Part shown: piece after piece, positions 61,701-64,000 of the stretch
Numbering within the stretch: the stretch's first letter is position 1
How the letters are laid out: each line of letters begins with the position of its first letter
From: Bacteroides eggerthii
Lineage (GTDB): Bacteria > Bacteroidota > Bacteroidia > Bacteroidales > Bacteroidaceae
Length of the DNA stretch: 64,000 nt
Assembly (NCBI RefSeq): GCF_025146565.1
Contig: NZ_CP102258.1
Location: 1,116,001-1,180,000, forward strand
Direction: 5' to 3'
Notes under the pieces: model-generated
Told to the model about the DNA's origin: nothing
Seen by the model: the letters and a program-made list of their open reading frames with translations, nothing else
Database searches by the model: none
Made by a program: the position numbers and the translations under genes

Positions 61701-62740
61701 TTTTCGAACGTTTTTATCAATCGCCTTCCGATCCAAATCGTAGCTTGGGTTTCGGCATAGGATTGAATTTGGCTAAAATGTTAGTTGAGCTTCATCATGG
61801 TACTATCAAGGCGGATAATCGCTCAGATAGACAGGGAAGTTGTTTCACAATACAAATTCCGCTTGGAAATGACTTCTTATCTGCAGAAGAACGAGAAGTA
61901 GAAGTTGTGGAAACATCTCCTATTCACAATATTCCTATGGAAGAATGGGTTGTAGATGCAGAAAGTGCTGCATCTAACAAGAAAAGCAAGTATCGAATTT
62001 TACTTGTTGATGATGATAGGGCTCTGTGTGAGTATTTGCAGGACAAATTAGGAGATATCTATAGGATTACTACTTGTCACAATGGACAGGAAGCATTACA
62101 AGTAGCGATGAGTCAAACATTCGATTTGGTTATTTCAGATATTGTTATGCCGATAATGGATGGATTCGAACTGTTACATCGGATTAAACGAACACCACAA
62201 ATAGGATATTTGCCCGTTATTTTATTGACATCGCAAACAGAGTTGGAAAATAGGATTAAGGGGTATAAAGAAAAAGCTGATGCCTTCCTATCTAAACCTT
62301 TTAATATTGATGAGCTAATGATGCTCTGTGCTAATTTGATTGAGAATCGCATCCTTATAAAAAGTCGGTATAATATTTTGGAGAAAGATATAAAATCAAT
62401 TAATATAAAAGCTAATGATGAACTTTTTCTTGAGCGTCTTATAAAGGTCATCAATGAAAACCTGTCAAATGTTGATTTTACTGTTGAAAATTTAGCAGAT
62501 GAAGTAGGTATAAGTAGAGTGCAACTTCATCGTAAATTAAAAGATTTGATAGGTGTATCTACAAGTGAATTCATTCGTAATTTACGATTGCAACAGGCAA
62601 CTATCTTACTCAAGGATAACAAAGTTAATATTTCTCAGATAGCCTATGCTGTTGGATTTTCAAATCCGATTTTGTTTTCTTCTACTTTCAAGAAAACGTA
62701 TGGATGTACCCCTAGGGAGTATAGGGAGAGGAATATGTAA
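58781..62740 (+). CDS. Hybrid two-component system regulator (HTCS) of the second PUL
   Basis: The 1319-residue one-protein signalling system starts with a signal sequence. It has a periplasmic sensor of two-component-regulator propeller repeats (about 25-640, e.g. FIWIATEDGLNKFDGY, RLWIGTNNGIYIYDKQ) and a Y_Y_Y domain (about 690-755), then one transmembrane segment (about 762-785). HisKA has His808 (NIAHEIRSPLTLI) and is followed by HATPase. A receiver domain has Asp1120 (ISDIVMPIMDG), and an AraC-type helix-turn-helix lies at about 1225-1315. The sensor binds a glycan fragment in the periplasm and the protein activates its PUL. It lies 124 bases before a susC gene on the same strand. Confidence 0.96.
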   Translation: MKYLFLLLICVCCCLFGYARPVIVYDDDNLSCNRIISLEQDAYGFIWIATEDGLNKFDGYTFTNYFHDESDSTSIACNYINKVYSDSHQRLWVASNKGIQYYLPQQNAFRTIKLPVNSNPNVTAITELHNGDIWIAASGSGLYSINSHTDQAEQLTWIGEHCDYLYVNCIYEDTKHYVWISYLGNQLARISLERKEIVTYTLPQTPFPKVYGMKEDAQGNLYLITYNDVLMKTPEKESFQSVRTADNRNVVARGITQTSDGKLWVNTVNNGLMFIDTKQKQLYPERVSGNTFDELTYGEIVCFLEDTDGNKWLAYRRKGLVMVPNEGKLFESLSLTVSPTQGSPTMIYQSCDNHLWVGNWDGSLQQLDRGGKRLKQYNLSHYPRTVYEKEGTLWIGSNDGGIYQLNLHTDKLYQTSLFVNKSVNRIIEGRDHMLYLSCPGNGLGVYNPTNGESTLISYQTPMENQVTLGNDWINDLLCDKDSLIWIAHFLGVRCYDTSKNIFLDLPINHDLKNYVCYELLEDKDGRLWIGTNNGIYIYDKQKQTLQHIGKKEGMPSNVVCGLEKDTQGNIWCSTYKGICRIEQESHRVTTYYSGNGLRDKEYIIGMSLQDNNGYIYFGGPSDIIRFIPDSIQFGKPLHIPVLTNLYVDNVLVNASKSALCKKKLADTLSVYTNELYFDPKSNTYSFEFSTFNFHNRKNTYFKYRLRELDGNWSHTLLGENRITYNYLPPGQYTLEVQACENNISSPIRNISIYIASPWYLTSWALVIYFVGAVMLILGSINLYIRQQNHKRRDEINEEKIRFFINIAHEIRSPLTLIINPLNELLKKSTDSGMLKILRMMEHNTNRIMSLINQLLDIRRIDQGQMKIKCRETDLISFIDDIYEIFSYQAIKRNINFTFNHTSEKLFVWIDVKNFDKIIINLLSNAFKYTPDGGEIEIVLTAKEELKTNSPLRKYAEICVRDTGKGLDKKEMEKVFERFYQSPSDPNRSLGFGIGLNLAKMLVELHHGTIKADNRSDRQGSCFTIQIPLGNDFLSAEEREVEVVETSPIHNIPMEEWVVDAESAASNKKSKYRILLVDDDRALCEYLQDKLGDIYRITTCHNGQEALQVAMSQTFDLVISDIVMPIMDGFELLHRIKRTPQIGYLPVILLTSQTELENRIKGYKEKADAFLSKPFNIDELMMLCANLIENRILIKSRYNILEKDIKSINIKANDELFLERLIKVINENLSNVDFTVENLADEVGISRVQLHRKLKDLIGVSTSEFIRNLRLQQATILLKDNKVNISQIAYAVGFSNPILFSSTFKKTYGCTPREYRERNM

Positions 62741-62796
62741 CAAAATAATATATAGAATGTAACGCCTATGTTACAAATGACCGAATAGTATGTAAC
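62736..62796. promoter_or_regulatory. Phased TGTAAC repeats: candidate HTCS operator
   Basis: TGTAAC occurs at 62736-62741, 62758-62763 and 62791-62796 (offsets 22 and 33, multiples of 11), and its complement GTTACA at 62770-62775 forms a dyad with the second copy. The cluster ends 31 bases before the -7 box of the second susC gene and overlaps the HTCS stop codon. Confidence 0.55.
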
Positions 62797-62827
62797 AATA
62801 AACTAGAGCATTTCATAACCATATTAC

Positions 62828-62835
62828 TATGTTTG
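62828..62835 (+). promoter_or_regulatory. Putative -7 box of the second susC gene
   Basis: TATGTTTG fits TAnnTTTG, 30 bases before the ATG at 62865. No well-spaced -33 TTTG is seen, as expected for a promoter that depends on an activator. Confidence 0.5.
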
Positions 62836-62864
62836 CAGCGTGTAAATTTTAAATTTAATATGTT

Positions 62865-64000
62865 ATGAAAAATGCTTTTAATTTTAGGCCATGGATGGTT
62901 TTGGCTGTCTTGTTGACGTATTCATTGGGGACGTGGGCTCAATCTATTACGTTAAAAGGAATCGTGAAAGATGACTTTGGTGAAAGTATTATTGGTGCTA
63001 GCGTTTTGCAAAAAGGTACCACGAATGGTACGGTAACTGATTTGGATGGTAATTTTACTTTGACTGTTCCTAATAAAAATGCGGTGCTGGTTATTTCATT
63101 CATAGGCTATCTTACGCAAGAAATAACTGTAGGAAATCAAACTCATTTCAATGTTCTCTTAAAAGAAGACGCACAAAATTTGGATGAGGTGATTGTTATT
63201 GGTTATGGTACGGCAAAGAAAAGTGACTTGACGGGAGCCGTAACTCGTGCAGATATGGGTGCGTTGGAAAAATCACCTAATGTAAATGTTTTACAAGGCT
63301 TAAAAGGGGTTGTTCCAGGTCTGAATATTGGTATTGCAACCAAAGCGGGAGACTCACCTACTGTTTCTATTCGTGGTCGTAACTCTATTTCTGGTTCTAC
63401 TGAGCCATTAGTTGTATTGGATGGAGTTATTTATCGTGGTAATATTTCTGATATTAACCCAAGTGATATTGCATCTATTGATGTGTTAAAGGACGCCAGT
63501 AGTACAGCTATTTATGGTTCACAAGCAGCAAACGGTGTGTTAATGATTACTACTAAAACGGTTAAAAGTGTTTCTAAGCCGATTTTGGAATATAGTGGTT
63601 CATTTACTTTGCAAGGTTTGATTAACAATGATATGAAACGTCTTGACAGAGATGGTTTCGCTACTCAGGTTGCTGATATTAAGTTGGCTGAGAGTCGTAT
63701 GGGAACTGATATGTTACAACGTAATCCGGATTTCAACCCCGCTACTTATTTTAAAGATGGAGAAGTGATAACTGGTTATAATAATGGTGTGAATACCGAT
63801 TGGTGGGATTTATTGACGGAAGATGTTCCTTATATTCAAAATCACAACATTAGTGTTCGTGGAAAAACAGAAAGGAATAGTTATTTTGTTTCTTTTGGTT
63901 TTACTGACCAACAAAACTTAGTTGTTAATGATACCTACAAACGTTATAATGTTCGCATGAACTTGGATAGTAAAATTACAGACTGGTTAAAAGTTGGAAC
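62865..64000 (+). CDS. SusC-family TonB-dependent transporter, N-terminal part (cut by window edge)
   Basis: From ATG 62865 the frame stays open for 378 codons to the window edge. It has a signal peptide ending TWAQ (about 26), a carboxypeptidase-regulatory-like domain (about 28-105; IGASVLQKGTTNGTVTDLDG), the SusC motif LDEVIVIGYGTAKKSDLTGA (about 106-125) and a plug domain (PLVVLDGVIYRG, LKDASSTAIYGSQAANGVLM), then the first barrel strands. It imports a glycan whose identity cannot be seen, since the enzymes lie outside the window. The adjacent HTCS is its likely regulator. Confidence 0.95.
   Translation, partial: MKNAFNFRPWMVLAVLLTYSLGTWAQSITLKGIVKDDFGESIIGASVLQKGTTNGTVTDLDGNFTLTVPNKNAVLVISFIGYLTQEITVGNQTHFNVLLKEDAQNLDEVIVIGYGTAKKSDLTGAVTRADMGALEKSPNVNVLQGLKGVVPGLNIGIATKAGDSPTVSIRGRNSISGSTEPLVVLDGVIYRGNISDINPSDIASIDVLKDASSTAIYGSQAANGVLMITTKTVKSVSKPILEYSGSFTLQGLINNDMKRLDRDGFATQVADIKLAESRMGTDMLQRNPDFNPATYFKDGEVITGYNNGVNTDWWDLLTEDVPYIQNHNISVRGKTERNSYFVSFGFTDQQNLVVNDTYKRYNVRMNLDSKITDWLKVG

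Overview
The window looks like a chromosomal segment of a gut Bacteroides or close relative. Supporting signs are SusC/SusD pairs, a one-protein hybrid two-component sensor (HTCS), AraC regulators, many -7 boxes of the Bacteroides type (TAnnTTTG), few Shine-Dalgarno sequences and a DUF4136 lipoprotein. The species cannot be fixed from the sequence alone. No rRNA, tRNA or CRISPR array was seen.

Layout. 0-10 kb: the 5' end of malate dehydrogenase, an S1-domain RNA-binding protein, a secreted low-complexity protein, a five-gene MacAB-TolC-type ABC export operon (minus strand), a ROK glucokinase and rplS. 10-17.6 kb: a 5'-nucleotidase split into two genes, a NagZ-like GH3 / serine hydrolase fusion, an outer-membrane barrel, a DUF4136 lipoprotein and an aldo/keto reductase. 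17.7-39.6 kb: a polysaccharide utilisation locus (PUL) with AraC regulator, SusC, SusD, surface glycan-binding protein, GH5 mannanase, a GH106-like and a GH78-like hydrolase, a sugar isomerase, GH26 mannanase, GH130 phosphorylase, GPH sugar transporter and cellobiose-2-epimerase-type enzyme. A complete IS4-family element sits between the GH78-like gene and the isomerase gene. 39.6-51 kb: aspartate kinase, then a sigma-54 response regulator and a kdpFABC potassium pump operon extended by a beta-barrel gene, a KdpD N-terminal-only protein and a separate histidine kinase. 51-56 kb: an AraC / MFS / HlyD / TolC efflux operon. 56.3-58.6 kb: three RNA-handling genes (RRM protein, DEAD-box helicase, cold-shock-domain protein). 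58.8-64 kb: an HTCS regulator and the start of a second PUL (SusC, cut by the window edge).

How the genes work together. In the first PUL, surface GH5 would cut beta-mannan, SusCD would import the oligosaccharides and periplasmic GH26 would give mannobiose. The GPH transporter would carry it into the cytoplasm, the epimerase would convert it to mannosyl-glucose and GH130 would phosphorolyse that to mannose-1-phosphate and glucose. The GH106-like, GH78-like and isomerase genes do not fit this pathway and suggest an extra, possibly deoxysugar-containing, substrate.

The most unusual region is the kdp locus. No KdpE is present. The usual KdpD is split into a soluble ATP-binding/USP protein and a HAMP-PAS histidine kinase. 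An NtrC-type regulator lies just upstream, a near-consensus -24/-12 promoter precedes the operon, and a tandem array of 22-bp palindromic units lies about 140-260 bp upstream of that promoter. Together these suggest a sigma-54-controlled Kdp system in place of the classical KdpDE arrangement.
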